Assembly (NCBI RefSeq): GCF_030295975.1
Contig: NZ_AP027364.1
Span: 2,852,001 to 2,916,000 of the forward strand
Source: Thalassotalea atypica
GTDB taxonomy: Bacteria > Pseudomonadota > Gammaproteobacteria > Enterobacterales > Alteromonadaceae
Direction of reading: 5' to 3'
DNA: 64,000 bases
Under the pieces are notes generated by a model, which was given only the letters and a program-made list of their open reading frames with translations, made no database searches and had not been told where the DNA came from. The position numbers and the translations under genes were made by a program. Positions 1 through 9,927 of the stretch are shown in pieces. Each line of letters begins with the position of its first letter. Positions within the stretch are counted from its first letter, which is position 1.

Positions 1-992
1 CCATGCATCAAAATAAGTATTCGTTGATATTGGTGAGGCTGTGCCCTTAATTCATGTTTTGCTGCATCAAAACCATTTGTATTGTAGGTCATCAACAATT
101 CCACCGCGTACTCTTCAGGCGTGCGCTCTCTGACTTTGGGTTGATAACCAATTTCAGCAATCACTTTCTCCGCTAGCGTCCATACCGACCAAGGATTTTG
201 ACCCGTAATAAGTTTGCCATCTTGGCTTACTTTTTCTAAGTACTTAGTGCCTGCTTGAAATTTCGCGCCTTGTGCCACTAACTTATCTTCCAATAAAAAA
301 GGAAATATTTTTTTTGCGTCAGGAATTAAGAACAGTTCTTCATCGTTAGTAAAGCCACTAACCTGCTTGTTAGCTAACAGCATTTCTCCATTATCTAACT
401 CCACATTAACCAGCGCTGCGGGGCCATGGCACACCGCACTCACAACCTTATTGTTTTGATACAGGGTTTTTGCAATATGCTGGATATCAAGGTTGTCAGG
501 GAAGTCAAACATAGTCCCTTTGCCGCCGACAAAGTATACAGCTTCATATTCATTCGGGTCTATATCAACCAAAGCGATGGAATTTGCCACTTTTTGCTGA
601 ATAGCCTCATCATTTAAAAATGCAAAATCGTACGCGCCCATGTCTTCACCATCGATAACGACTGGCGGTTTACCGCCTTTAGGGCTGGCAATATCAACGT
701 CAAAACCATTGGCTACAAACACCCAATAAGCGCGAGCAAGCTCCGTGTGTTCGTAGCCCGTTGCTTTGTCTTCACCCATTTTGTCGACGCTTGTCACTAC
801 CGCTAAAATTTTACCTCGGTAGTCAGGAACATTTTTCGTAACATACGGTAAGTCACTGACTTTTGTTGCTTTTAGCGCAACAAAGTGTGCTTTGTCAGGC
901 AGTAAACTTTTCACCCAAGATTTAGCGCCAGTGACTAAACCAAAACCTAAAACTGTTAATGTGACTAAAGTAATGATTATTTTCTTCAGCAT
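1..992 (-). CDS. DJ-1/PfpI (Hsp31-like) family protein, 3' end outside the window
   Basis: About 330 residues are visible and the gene runs off the left edge. The N-terminus holds a hydrophobic segment (residues 5-20, IIITLVTLTVLGFGLV) that looks like a signal anchor or signal peptide. The DJ-1/PfpI fold is indicated by the nucleophile motif AVCHGPAAL with Cys near residue 188 followed directly by His, as in Hsp31-type glyoxalase/chaperones. The ATG at 992 is preferred over the one at 998 because AAAAGGAG lies 8 bases before it and only 2 bases before the other. The gene follows the RND permease gene on the same strand after 127 bp. The family assignment is firm; the substrate is unknown. Confidence 0.85.
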   Translation of the reverse strand, partial: MLKKIIITLVTLTVLGFGLVTGAKSWVKSLLPDKAHFVALKATKVSDLPYVTKNVPDYRGKILAVVTSVDKMGEDKATGYEHTELARAYWVFVANGFDVDIASPKGGKPPVVIDGEDMGAYDFAFLNDEAIQQKVANSIALVDIDPNEYEAVYFVGGKGTMFDFPDNLDIQHIAKTLYQNNKVVSAVCHGPAALVNVELDNGEMLLANKQVSGFTNDEELFLIPDAKKIFPFLLEDKLVAQGAKFQAGTKYLEKVSQDGKLITGQNPWSVWTLAEKVIAEIGYQPKVRERTPEEYAVELLMTYNTNGFDAAKHELRAQPHQYQRILILMH

Positions 993-1119
993 ATGCATAG
1001 CTCCTTTTATTCTGTTGAAGCTAGCTTAAAAGGAGTTAAGTGAAATGAATGTGAAATGTGTTGTCCGATAAAGAAGGTAATGAAATTAACTCTTGATCGG
1101 ACTGTTTTGTACAAATGAC

Positions 1120-4100
1120 CTAATGTTTGTCTTTGACCACCGAAACAAGCAACGCTGGTAAAAAGGTTAACGACAGGAATGTCGACACCACAATGCCCGA
1201 CAGCACAATCACACCAATACCACGATAAAGTTCAGTGCCTTCACCAGGGATAAGCACTAATGGCGCTAAACCAAAAATGGTGGTGGCTGTTGACATCAAT
1301 ATCGGCTTTAACCGTTTATCCACGGCTTTTATAACCGCGTCTCGCACTTTCATGCCCTGCTCTAAAACAAAGAAACGTGTTTGATCAACGATAAGAATAG
1401 GGTTGTTCACCACAGTACCTAGCAAGATTAAAAAGCCCAGCATGGTGATCATATCAAACGGTTGGTGATAGGCTGGCAAGCCCATATTTGCAATAATGGC
1501 ATTAATACCGTTAACACTGATTAAACCAAGTAAACCGCCTGCCATGCCTAAAGGTACCGTTGCAAGAATAAACATCGGATAGCGCCAATGGGTAAAAATA
1601 GCAACAAGTAATAAGTAACTTAGCACCAGTGCGATGATAAAATTACTCGATAATGACGCTTTGGTGGCTTCTAACTGATCGGCAGCACCACTTATGCTCA
1701 CTTTGATGCCTTGTGCTATTTTTCCTTCACGCCATAACGTCGATAATAACTCTTCACGTACCTGCTGCTCTGCAGTTTCTAAGGCAACGTCACGCGGTGG
1801 AATAATATAAACCGTCACGGTGCGATTTCCGTCAACTCGGCGCACTGAGTTACTGTTTTGGCTTGTAATTAAATCGGCTAAGGCGTTAAGTGGTAGAACA
1901 TTACCTTTCGGCGTTACAATAGGCGTAACCGCCAGTTTTTCTAGGTTTTGTTCATTGCCTGCACCACTGAACAAAAAGATATCGACTTTATCATCATTGA
2001 GAATAAATTCATCAACATACGCGCCATCACTCATCGCCGAAATGGCATAACCAAAGTCACTACTATTAATACCTAGCTCAGCCAAACGCTGCCAACGAGG
2101 CCTTATTTCAATCAAAGGTTGATCTAAGGTCAGTGAGCCTGGCTCCGAGTTAATCTGCGGGTTATCAAATACTTTTTCAGCTTGTTGATAAACCGCTTCT
2201 GCCGCTTGATAAAGCTCAACAATATTGTTGCCTGCAATATCTACTGCTACCGCACGTGTTCCGCCGTCATTACTCGAAATAATGGAACCACGCGAAGAAA
2301 ACGCCCGCATGCCATCATAACTTCTAAATTTTTCTGTGATAGCGTTCATCATGTCATTAATGTTATCGGGGTCAACTGGCGCACTTAAAAACCAGATGCG
2401 ACCAACCGATACAGACATAGAGTAGTATTCTAACGGGGGCATATTAGTGTTGCCGGCGTTATAATCAGCGCTGTCTGCTTGGACAAAATCATCAAAATAG
2501 GTCCGTAATTCAACCCCTATTCTTTTCATTTCTGATAGGTTATAGCTCGGTGGTGCAATCATCATCGAAAACGCTTTGGGTTCTTCACCTTCCGGTAGGT
2601 ATTCTGCCGCCGGCATAAATACATACGCAGCACCTAAAATAAATACAATAAAACTCAGCGAAGCTACGCGCGCCTGCTTAACGGAGCGAGTAAAAAACTT
2701 GGCCAATTGTAGCCATTTTTCTGACAATACAAATTGCTTGTCTTGTTGTACCCCTTCTTTTTTACCTAAATGGGCGAGCGCCACAGGCACAACAAAAATC
2801 GCAACGAGCATCGACGCAATAATCGCCCCTGAAATAGCAATGGCAATATCGGAATACAATTGTCCCGCTTCTTGTTCAACAAACAAAATAGGCGCGAAAA
2901 CAAGCACAGTTGTTGCAGTAGACGCCAACACCGCTGGCCACACTTCCATCACACCATTAATGGCCGCTTGTTTCTTGCTCACACCTTTACGCTTGGCTTG
3001 TACTATCGATTCTAAAACTACAATGGTATTGTCCACCGTCATACCGATGGCAAACGCAACGCCAGCGAGCGAAATTACATTGATGGTACGGCCAAACATC
3101 TTCAAGGCAATGAACGACGCGATAGTACATAAGGGGATGCCCAACACGCCAATTAATGTCGCCTTGCCTGAGCGCAAGAAAAAATACATCACCAACGTAG
3201 CCAACAGTGCACCTAACCCTAGGTTAGTCCAAACATTAGCTAATGAACTGGCAACATATTTGACGTCATCACTAGTCAATTTTAACTCTAAGCCATTTTG
3301 TTGCAGTAACTGTCGATTAATATCTTCAACCACTGGCAGCATAGCTTTTTTAATCGCTAACACATTTGAGCCGCTTTCTCGGCGCACTGACAAGCTAATG
3401 GTGCGCTCGCCCGAATTAAAAGATAAGCCGCGGGTTTCAAAATGATCTAAAGTAACGCTAGCAACATCTTTTAATAAAATGTTGGCATTGTCTTGACGGC
3501 TAATGATTAAGTTTTCCAATTCATCAAGCTGTTCAAAACGCCCCATGACGCGCAACAGATAACGACTTTTTCCACTCTCGATATCACCGGCTGAAGTATT
3601 CTTGTTACGCTGACGAATGGCAGTTCTCAGCTCAGGTAAGCTTATGCCTCGTTGAGCTAACCGCGCAGCATCAACCTTTATTTGTATTTGCCGTTGTGCT
3701 CCGCCACCCACACCCACTTCTGAGACACCTGCGACACTTTCCATGCGTGGGCGAATAAAGTCATTAGCGTAATCTCTTAGTAAATCAACGTCTAAATCAA
3801 GCGGATTACCTGGTTGCGGCTTAAGTACAAAATACATAAACGCATTGCCCGAAAAAGAACTGGAATATAATCGAGGTTGGTCAACATTTTCAGGGTAACT
3901 CGGTACCTGACTAAGGGCATTATTAACCCGTAATAATGCATCATTGCTGTTGGTGCCAAAAGGAAATTCTAATTCAATTCTAGCCGAGCCCATATTGGCG
4001 TATGAAACCATGCGTTTTAAATTCGATAAACTACGTAAGTAGCGCTCCTGTTCAATCAGAATTTCTTTTTCAACGTCTTGAGGCGTTGCCCCAGGCCAAC

Positions 4101-4242
4101 CTGTTTGCACAGTGATCGTTCGTACTTCAAGATCAGGGATCATTTGTACAGGAATAGTAAGCGCCGCCACTATGCCTAAAATCGTGGTAATTAAAACAAC
4201 GACCGCAACCAATATGCCGCGATTTACTGCCGCAGCTATCAT
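1120..4242 (-). CDS. RND-family efflux permease (AcrB/MexF-like)
   Basis: This 1040-residue inner-membrane protein has the length and plan of resistance-nodulation-division exporters: an N-terminal helix, a large periplasmic domain beginning with the IPVQMIPDLEV segment, helix clusters near residues 335-540 and 870-1030, and a second periplasmic domain. In transmembrane helix 4 the paired aspartates of proton-driven RND pumps appear as VDN, so only the first acidic residue is kept. It overlaps the upstream adaptor gene by 4 bp (ATGA), so the two are translationally coupled. No outer-membrane channel gene is nearby, so a TolC-like partner must be elsewhere. Substrates cannot be predicted. Confidence 0.93.
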   Translation of the reverse strand: MIAAAVNRGILVAVVVLITTILGIVAALTIPVQMIPDLEVRTITVQTGWPGATPQDVEKEILIEQERYLRSLSNLKRMVSYANMGSARIELEFPFGTNSNDALLRVNNALSQVPSYPENVDQPRLYSSSFSGNAFMYFVLKPQPGNPLDLDVDLLRDYANDFIRPRMESVAGVSEVGVGGGAQRQIQIKVDAARLAQRGISLPELRTAIRQRNKNTSAGDIESGKSRYLLRVMGRFEQLDELENLIISRQDNANILLKDVASVTLDHFETRGLSFNSGERTISLSVRRESGSNVLAIKKAMLPVVEDINRQLLQQNGLELKLTSDDVKYVASSLANVWTNLGLGALLATLVMYFFLRSGKATLIGVLGIPLCTIASFIALKMFGRTINVISLAGVAFAIGMTVDNTIVVLESIVQAKRKGVSKKQAAINGVMEVWPAVLASTATTVLVFAPILFVEQEAGQLYSDIAIAISGAIIASMLVAIFVVPVALAHLGKKEGVQQDKQFVLSEKWLQLAKFFTRSVKQARVASLSFIVFILGAAYVFMPAAEYLPEGEEPKAFSMMIAPPSYNLSEMKRIGVELRTYFDDFVQADSADYNAGNTNMPPLEYYSMSVSVGRIWFLSAPVDPDNINDMMNAITEKFRSYDGMRAFSSRGSIISSNDGGTRAVAVDIAGNNIVELYQAAEAVYQQAEKVFDNPQINSEPGSLTLDQPLIEIRPRWQRLAELGINSSDFGYAISAMSDGAYVDEFILNDDKVDIFLFSGAGNEQNLEKLAVTPIVTPKGNVLPLNALADLITSQNSNSVRRVDGNRTVTVYIIPPRDVALETAEQQVREELLSTLWREGKIAQGIKVSISGAADQLEATKASLSSNFIIALVLSYLLLVAIFTHWRYPMFILATVPLGMAGGLLGLISVNGINAIIANMGLPAYHQPFDMITMLGFLILLGTVVNNPILIVDQTRFFVLEQGMKVRDAVIKAVDKRLKPILMSTATTIFGLAPLVLIPGEGTELYRGIGVIVLSGIVVSTFLSLTFLPALLVSVVKDKH

Positions 4243-5327
4243 AGCGCATCACCTTGTAGCTCAGTCACTTTTAACGCATCACCATTTTTTAATAGCTCAA
4301 TGCCTGTTAATACATAAAGTTGTTCAGCCGGTGCTCCAGTAATCGCCACTTGCTTACCTTGATGCTTGACCACTTTTACTAGTATCCGTTGAGCGGTATT
4401 GTTTTTCACGGCAAATACGCTAGTGCCACCATCGGGATGTTGTTTTATTGCTGATTTAGGTAGCCAAATGACCGCATGTTCACTTTCAGGCAAAGTGATT
4501 TCGGCATGTACAGACATACCAGCAACTAAGGCTGACTGTGGCGGCAGCCCAACAAGTGCACTAACCGTACGATTAACATCATTAACCACATTGACAATGC
4601 GGTGTAATTTAGCACTGATAAAGTTGCTGTGCCCCAATAACGCCTGATTAAAATCTGGGGAGATCACGACATCTACGTCATTAGCGCCAGCTAATTGCCC
4701 GAGGTACTCTTGAGGAATAGCAAGTCTAACACGCAATTCATCCTGCTCTACCAAGGTAAATGCTTGCGTGGTTTGCGTCACCCACTCCCCAATATCGATG
4801 TGACGGTACGCTATTACACCAGAAAAAGGCGCGTATAATGTATGCCGCCTGAGCACTTCTTGTTCTTGGTCGATTTCTGCAGTCAAGCGCACGTATTCAG
4901 CTCTGGCCACTTCAACGTCAGACAGACGTTGAGCCAGCAGAGTTTCAGCAACTAATTGTTTGCTAGAAAGTAAAATAACTTCTTGATATAAACGCTCCGC
5001 TTCTTGTTGCTTTGCTGCAGCACCGGCCAATGAAGCCTTTGCTTTAGCTAAATTGAGTTTGGCAAGCTTGTCATCTAACTGCATCAGCTTTTGCCCATGT
5101 TCAACCACGTCACCCACCTCTACAAACAACTGGGCAATGACACCAGATTGCAGCGGTGCTAATTCCGCGTTTTGTTTTGCCTCAACTGTGCCGCTAAGCA
5201 CTAGTGTTTGGTGTGCCTTACTCGCCTCAACAAACATGGCGTTGACCTTGGCTGTTTCAGTTGCATGTGTAGGCGTATGCACAAAGCCAATGATTAAGAG
5301 CAGATATATGGGTGTAGAAAGTTTCAA
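4239..5327 (-). CDS. RND efflux periplasmic adaptor (membrane fusion protein)
   Basis: This 362-residue protein has an N-terminal signal sequence (LLLIIGFVHTPTHA) and the usual adaptor order: a biotinyl-lipoyl half-motif (SGVIAQLFVEVGDVVEHGQKL), an Ala/Glu-rich coiled-coil hairpin at about residues 85-160, the second lipoyl half (YAPFSGVIAYRHIDIGEWV), then beta-barrel and membrane-proximal domains. It would bridge the permease encoded immediately downstream to an outer-membrane channel. The 4-bp stop/start overlap with the permease shows a two-gene operon. It has no lipobox, so it is probably exported and not lipid-anchored. Confidence 0.92.
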   Translation of the reverse strand: MKLSTPIYLLLIIGFVHTPTHATETAKVNAMFVEASKAHQTLVLSGTVEAKQNAELAPLQSGVIAQLFVEVGDVVEHGQKLMQLDDKLAKLNLAKAKASLAGAAAKQQEAERLYQEVILLSSKQLVAETLLAQRLSDVEVARAEYVRLTAEIDQEQEVLRRHTLYAPFSGVIAYRHIDIGEWVTQTTQAFTLVEQDELRVRLAIPQEYLGQLAGANDVDVVISPDFNQALLGHSNFISAKLHRIVNVVNDVNRTVSALVGLPPQSALVAGMSVHAEITLPESEHAVIWLPKSAIKQHPDGGTSVFAVKNNTAQRILVKVVKHQGKQVAITGAPAEQLYVLTGIELLKNGDALKVTELQGDAL

Positions 5328-5641
5328 CTTTAGCGCCTTTTCTTCTAAATGATAATTGTTTGCATTAGCGTAAATTATTTAGCTCAGAGTTTCACCTGTT
5401 TTACGACAGATAACCTATTGCTGCGACTAATAAATAAATTTAAACATTAGAGCCTTGTGAGCTATATTAGTAAGTTAGCGTAGCCGTTGTCTAAGTTTTG
5501 TCTATATTTGATCAGCTTATAACGCGCAAGTCGCATTACTCTCGGCAAATAAAAATAACAATATGCTCAATATTAAGTCATAAAGTACAAGGTCAAACAA
5601 CGAGCATAATGGAATGTGTCCAAGGCATATAAGGAACTTTA
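5328..5641. other. Divergent intergenic region
   Basis: This 314-bp AT-rich spacer lies between the leftward RND operon and the rightward BNR-repeat gene and must hold both promoters. An AAGGA ribosome binding site precedes the ATG at 5642. I see no RNA gene, no strong hairpin and no convincing small ORF. Confidence 0.5.
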
Positions 5642-8600
5642 ATGAATAAACCCCTCTCATTGTTAGCCTGCGTCATCATATCGATAGCAGCTATGTCCTC
5701 TAGTGCAAAAGATAAAGACGACTCTCTCGTCAATTCAAAAACACTAGACGCACTTGAATTTCGTAGCATCGGCCCTGCCTTTATGTCAGGTCGTATCGCG
5801 GACATCGAAATTGACCCTGATAACAAAAATACTTGGTACGTTGGCGTTGGCTCTGGTGGTATGTTTAAAACCAGTAATGCAGGTACAACATGGCAACCCG
5901 TATTTGACGATAAAGATGTCTATTCTATTGGTACAGTTACCATTGACCCAAGTAACTCTCAAACCATTTGGGTAGGCACAGGTGAAAATGTCGGCGGTCG
6001 TCATGTCAGTTTTGGTGATGGTGTGTATGTTTCTCATGACGCAGGTAAATCATGGAAAAACATGGGGCTAAAAGCGTCGGAGCATATTTCTGAAATCATT
6101 GTTCACCCTACTGACTCAAATACAATATGGGTAGCGGCCCAAGGCCCACTTTGGTCAAAAGGTGATGAGCGCGGTTTATATAAATCAACCGATGGTGGTA
6201 AAACCTGGAATAAAACCTTAGGGGATGATGAGTGGACTGGTGTTACCGACGTTGTTGCCGATCCTAGAAACCCTGATGTGATGTACGCTGCCACTTGGCA
6301 GCGCCACCGAACCGTAGCTGCCTATTTAGGTGGTGGTCCAAATACCGCAATTCATAAATCTACCGATGGCGGCGACACTTGGACTAAACTAGAAAATGGC
6401 ATACCAAAAGGAAATTTAGCCAAAATTGGCTTAGCGATCTCGCCGATAAACCCCGATGTACTTTACGCGGCGATTGTACTAGATCGACGAAAAGGAGCAG
6501 TGTATCGCTCATCAAATAAAGGAGCGTCTTGGAGCAAACAATCAGATGCTGTAGCAGGTGGCACAGGTCCACACTACTACACTGAGCTTTACGTGAGCCC
6601 CCACCATATGGATGAAATTTACCTTGCTGGGGTTCGGATGAAAAAATCTACCGATGGTGGTAAAACCTTCAAGGCAATGGAAGAAGAACATAAACATTCA
6701 GACAATCATTCACTGACTTTTTTAAAAGACAATGATGACTACATGCTAATGGGCTCTGATGGCGGCATTTACGAGAGCTTTGACAATGGTGATAATTGGA
6801 GGTTTATTAGCAACTTACCGATCCTTCAATACTATAAAATTGCGTTGGATGACGCAAAACCGTTTTATAATGTTTATGGCGGCACACAAGACAACAACTC
6901 TCAAGCTGGTCCCGTTAGAACGGATAAAGTACAAGGCATTGAAAATGCCGACTGGACTGTGACCTTGTTTGGTGATGGCCACCAACCAGCTACTGAACCG
7001 GGCAACCCTAACGTATTCTACTCACAGTGGCAGCAAGGTAACTTAGTCCGTTTTGATAAAAGCACTGGCTCGATGGTTTATGTGCAACCACAACCAGGCA
7101 AAGGTGAAAAACCAGAACGATACAATTGGGATGCCCCTATACTTGTTAGCCCGCACAGCTCTACTCGCTTATATTTTGCTTCACAACGCTTATGGCAAAG
7201 TGACGATCGTGGCGACAGCTGGACACCTATTTCAGGTGATTTAACGAATAATCTACCGCGTATTGAGCAACCTATCATGGGGCGTACGCAAAGTTGGGAC
7301 AATGCGTGGGATTTATACGCAATGTCTAAATACAGCACCATTACATCGCTGTCAGAATCGCCGCTTAAAGAAGGTCTTTTATATGTAGGTACCGATGATG
7401 GCTTGATTCAGGTGACTGAAGACGGTGGTCAGAATTGGCGTAAATTGAAAGTGGGTAAATTGCCCGATGTGCCAGACACTGCGTTTGTTAATGACATCAA
7501 GGCCGATTTACATGACAAAGATACCGTCTACATTGCCTTAGATAATCATAAATTTGGCGACTATAAACCTTATTTATTAAAAAGTACCAACAAGGGTAAG
7601 TCTTGGAAAAAGCTAAATAACGGCATACCAGATAAGCATTTAGTATGGCGCGTAGTGCAAGATCATGTTGATCCTGAGCTAATGTTTGCAGCCACAGAGT
7701 TTGGTATTTTCACCACGGTTAATGGCGGTAAAAACTGGATTGAGCTTAATGGTGGATTGCCAACGATATCTTTTAGGGATTTAGCCATCCACAAAGGTGA
7801 AAATGATCTAGTCGCTGCCTCTTTTGGCCGTGGCATTTATGTACTGGACGACTATCAAGCATTGCGTGATATTGATGAAGAAACGCTGAAACAAGACGCC
7901 ATGATTTTCCCTGCACGTGATGCACTTTGGTACATTGAGAAAATGCGTCTTGGATTTGGTAAAAAAGGCAATGCTGGGGCATCGCATTATGTTGCCGATA
8001 ACCCGCCGTTTGGCGCAAACTTTACCTATTATATTAAAAACGTACCAGAGTCTTTAAAAGCACAGCGTACAACAAAAGAAAAAGCGCTTGATAAAGACAA
8101 TAAGAACATTCCTTTCCCAGGCTGGGAAAAGCTTGAAGCAGAGAAAAAACAAAGCAAGCCACAATTACAGTTCGTGATCAAAAACGATCAAGGCCAAGTG
8201 GTGCGCCGCATCGAAACTGAAATGAAAAAAGGTATACAACGCATTAATTGGGACCTGCGTTTACCTTCCCGTGGTGCTATTGGTGATAAAGGCGGTTTCT
8301 TCTCAGACGAACCCACAGGCATGTTAGCGATGCCGGGCAAATATACCATAACAATGGCGTCAAAAGTTGATAGCAAAGTCAAAGTGTTAGCAGAGCCTAT
8401 GCCGTTTAATGTGACACGCCTTTATGAGAGCCAGTTAAACGAAGCATCACATGAACAAGTCTCAGCTTTTTGGCGAGAGCTAGAAGCTGCACAAGGTCAA
8501 AACAGTACATTGAATAATCAATTTAAGTTGACTAATAAACGCGTTGAAGACTTAGGCGAAGCGCTACTTCGCTCACAAGCAGATGTTGGTGCATTAGAAC

Positions 8601-8911
8601 AACAGCTAGAAGCCATTAGAGATAAGTTATCACTTCTTAATCATCGATACAGCGGTAGTAAAGTTCGCGGTGAAGTTGGCGTGCTTGATGATCACGTTAC
8701 GGTGGGTCAACGCTTGTTTGTTGCCACCTTAGGTACAGGCTTATCTAGTTATGGCCCAACGCCTACGCATAAAGAGGCGTTAGCGATAGCAAAGTCAGAT
8801 CTTGATGAAATGAGTAATAAACTCAATAACGTGATAAATAACGACATAGCCGCATTAGAAGCAGCCCTTAAAAAGGTCAACGCCCCTTGGGTTAAAGGGC
8901 AATCACTTTAA
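5642..8911 (+). CDS. Large secreted BNR/Asp-box (VPS10-sortilin-like) beta-propeller protein
   Basis: This 1089-residue protein has a signal peptide (MNKPLSLLACVIISIAAMSSSA). It carries many Asp-box repeats of the form S/T-x-D-x-G-x-T/S-W, for example STDGGKTWNK, STDGGDTWTK, SDDRGDSWTP and TEDGGQNWRK, which form the blades of sialidase/VPS10-type propellers. From about residue 760 the repeats stop and a C-terminal region begins, including a Gln/Glu-rich predicted helical stretch (about 950-1010). Related proteins are often annotated as glycosyl hydrolase or sortilin-like without biochemical proof. The gene stands alone and ends at a terminator. The cell location is probably periplasm, outer membrane or medium. 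Confidence 0.85.
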   Translation: MNKPLSLLACVIISIAAMSSSAKDKDDSLVNSKTLDALEFRSIGPAFMSGRIADIEIDPDNKNTWYVGVGSGGMFKTSNAGTTWQPVFDDKDVYSIGTVTIDPSNSQTIWVGTGENVGGRHVSFGDGVYVSHDAGKSWKNMGLKASEHISEIIVHPTDSNTIWVAAQGPLWSKGDERGLYKSTDGGKTWNKTLGDDEWTGVTDVVADPRNPDVMYAATWQRHRTVAAYLGGGPNTAIHKSTDGGDTWTKLENGIPKGNLAKIGLAISPINPDVLYAAIVLDRRKGAVYRSSNKGASWSKQSDAVAGGTGPHYYTELYVSPHHMDEIYLAGVRMKKSTDGGKTFKAMEEEHKHSDNHSLTFLKDNDDYMLMGSDGGIYESFDNGDNWRFISNLPILQYYKIALDDAKPFYNVYGGTQDNNSQAGPVRTDKVQGIENADWTVTLFGDGHQPATEPGNPNVFYSQWQQGNLVRFDKSTGSMVYVQPQPGKGEKPERYNWDAPILVSPHSSTRLYFASQRLWQSDDRGDSWTPISGDLTNNLPRIEQPIMGRTQSWDNAWDLYAMSKYSTITSLSESPLKEGLLYVGTDDGLIQVTEDGGQNWRKLKVGKLPDVPDTAFVNDIKADLHDKDTVYIALDNHKFGDYKPYLLKSTNKGKSWKKLNNGIPDKHLVWRVVQDHVDPELMFAATEFGIFTTVNGGKNWIELNGGLPTISFRDLAIHKGENDLVAASFGRGIYVLDDYQALRDIDEETLKQDAMIFPARDALWYIEKMRLGFGKKGNAGASHYVADNPPFGANFTYYIKNVPESLKAQRTTKEKALDKDNKNIPFPGWEKLEAEKKQSKPQLQFVIKNDQGQVVRRIETEMKKGIQRINWDLRLPSRGAIGDKGGFFSDEPTGMLAMPGKYTITMASKVDSKVKVLAEPMPFNVTRLYESQLNEASHEQVSAFWRELEAAQGQNSTLNNQFKLTNKRVEDLGEALLRSQADVGALEQQLEAIRDKLSLLNHRYSGSKVRGEVGVLDDHVTVGQRLFVATLGTGLSSYGPTPTHKEALAIAKSDLDEMSNKLNNVINNDIAALEAALKKVNAPWVKGQSL

Positions 8912-8961
8912 TTTTTAATATTTAAGTTCCACACCGTTTAAATCAAGAAACGGCTAAGTTC

Positions 8962-9000
8962 AAAGGCAATTGGCTGATGAGGTCAATTGCCTTTTTTATT
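8962..9000 (+). terminator. Rho-independent terminator after the BNR-repeat gene
   Basis: AAAGGCAATTG (8962-8972) pairs perfectly with CAATTGCCTTT (8984-8994) across an 11-base loop and is followed by a T-rich tail. It lies 50 bp after the stop codon at 8911. Confidence 0.85.
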
Positions 9001-9096
9001 TGCGCCTTTGGCACTATCTACATACTCTTTTAGCACCGAACATACATAGCTTAAATGTCCCGTTGCCTCAATCTGATTAGATCCATCACTTTAATT

Positions 9097-9115
9097 GTTG
9101 CATTTAAAATGCAAC
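9097..9115. promoter_or_regulatory. NsrR operator upstream of nsrR (autoregulation)
   Basis: GTTGCATTTAAAATGCAAC is a near-perfect inverted repeat matching the known NsrR consensus built on ATGCATTT-n-AAATGCAT. It lies 43 bp before the nsrR start, so autoregulation is expected. The site is seen directly; binding is inferred from the consensus. Confidence 0.8.
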
Positions 9116-9158
9116 TTTATTATTCTAGCCCTAAATTAGACGAGAATAAGTTCGCAAT

Positions 9159-9593
9159 ATGCAGCTAACGCATTTTACCGATTTGGGTATCAGAGTGCTA
9201 ATGTACCTAACCTATAGTCGATCTGAACCAGTTAAAATTAGTGAGATTGCCGAGCAATTCAAAGTACCAAGAAATCACTTAATTAAAGTGGTTAACAAAC
9301 TCGCTAATCTAGAATGGATTCTGACAACGCGTGGACGAAATGGCGGATTGCAGTTGGCAGTACCACCAGAGTCAATAACGTTAGCAACTATCATTAAAGC
9401 TTTAGAAGAGTGCAATCAATTAATCGATTGTGAGAATGCGCTGTGCAGACTTAGGATGGGGTGTCAGGTAAAGCAGTATTTAGACTTTGGCTTGAAGGCG
9501 TTTTACGATGAAATGGAACGCTATACATTAGCTGACTCAGTTACAGGCCAAACAGGTAATAAGATAATAGAGATGCATGTCAAATACGCCTAA
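9159..9593 (+). CDS. nsrR: NsrR, Rrf2-family nitric oxide-sensing repressor
   Basis: This 144-residue Rrf2-family winged-helix protein begins MQLTHFTDLGIRVL and has the family helix-turn-helix (ISEIAEQFKVPRNHLIKVV) and wing (TTRGRNGGLQL). Three cysteines at positions 91, 96 and 102 have the spacing and numbering of the iron-sulfur ligands of E. coli NsrR. The known role is repression of nitric oxide detoxification genes until NO damages the cluster. Three matching operators surround it: one before its own gene and two before hmp. It is transcribed in the same direction as hmp but separated by 334 bp with its own operators. Confidence 0.93.
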   Translation: MQLTHFTDLGIRVLMYLTYSRSEPVKISEIAEQFKVPRNHLIKVVNKLANLEWILTTRGRNGGLQLAVPPESITLATIIKALEECNQLIDCENALCRLRMGCQVKQYLDFGLKAFYDEMERYTLADSVTGQTGNKIIEMHVKYA

Positions 9594-9630
9594 CACTATT
9601 CACTAACATTACCGGTTATTTACCCTATAT

Positions 9631-9649
9631 GTTGCATTATAAATGCAAC
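9631..9649. promoter_or_regulatory. NsrR operator 1 upstream of hmp
   Basis: GTTGCATTATAAATGCAAC is an inverted repeat of the NsrR type, extended by ATAT/ATAT on the outside (9627-9653). It lies between nsrR and hmp, about 280 bp before the hmp start, so it is the distal of two sites. Confidence 0.75.
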
Positions 9650-9708
9650 ATATATTTCTCACGCATCAGTCACATACTTATGCTGTCTTTAACGTGAGTT
9701 TAGTTTTA

Positions 9709-9743
9709 GCGACATTGTTGCATTTTAAATACAACAATGTCGC
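9709..9743. promoter_or_regulatory. NsrR operator 2 overlapping the hmp promoter
   Basis: The core GTTGCATTTTAAATACAAC (9717-9735) matches the NsrR consensus. It sits inside a longer perfect inverted repeat with arms GCGACATTGTTG (9709-9720) and CAACAATGTCGC (9732-9743). A consensus -10 element TATAAT lies at 9754-9759, which places the operator over the -35 region, a position suited to repression. The transcript would have a leader of about 160 bases before hmp. Confidence 0.78.
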
Positions 9744-9927
9744 TTCGTAAACATATAATGAGAGTAAAAATTAAAGTCATTACAACTACTTTGATGCTAT
9801 GCAGCTACCTAATTGCCTCAACTTATAGCCCGAATCAAGTAAAAGGACGTCACGTGCAATGCTCCGCTTCAAGTGAAGCATCACAAAGGCAAAGTCTTAT
9901 AATTTAAACCTAGGAGATTATATTTAG

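Noticed and set aside
2576-3445. 289-residue plus-strand ORF
   Set aside because: It is antisense to the RND permease gene; the permease has full-length family motifs, so this frame is a shadow.
9758-9907. 49-residue frame between the NsrR site and hmp with a hydrophobic N-terminus
   Set aside because: Its ATG overlaps the TATAAT -10 element, so the start would lie upstream of the transcript, and no ribosome binding site precedes it.
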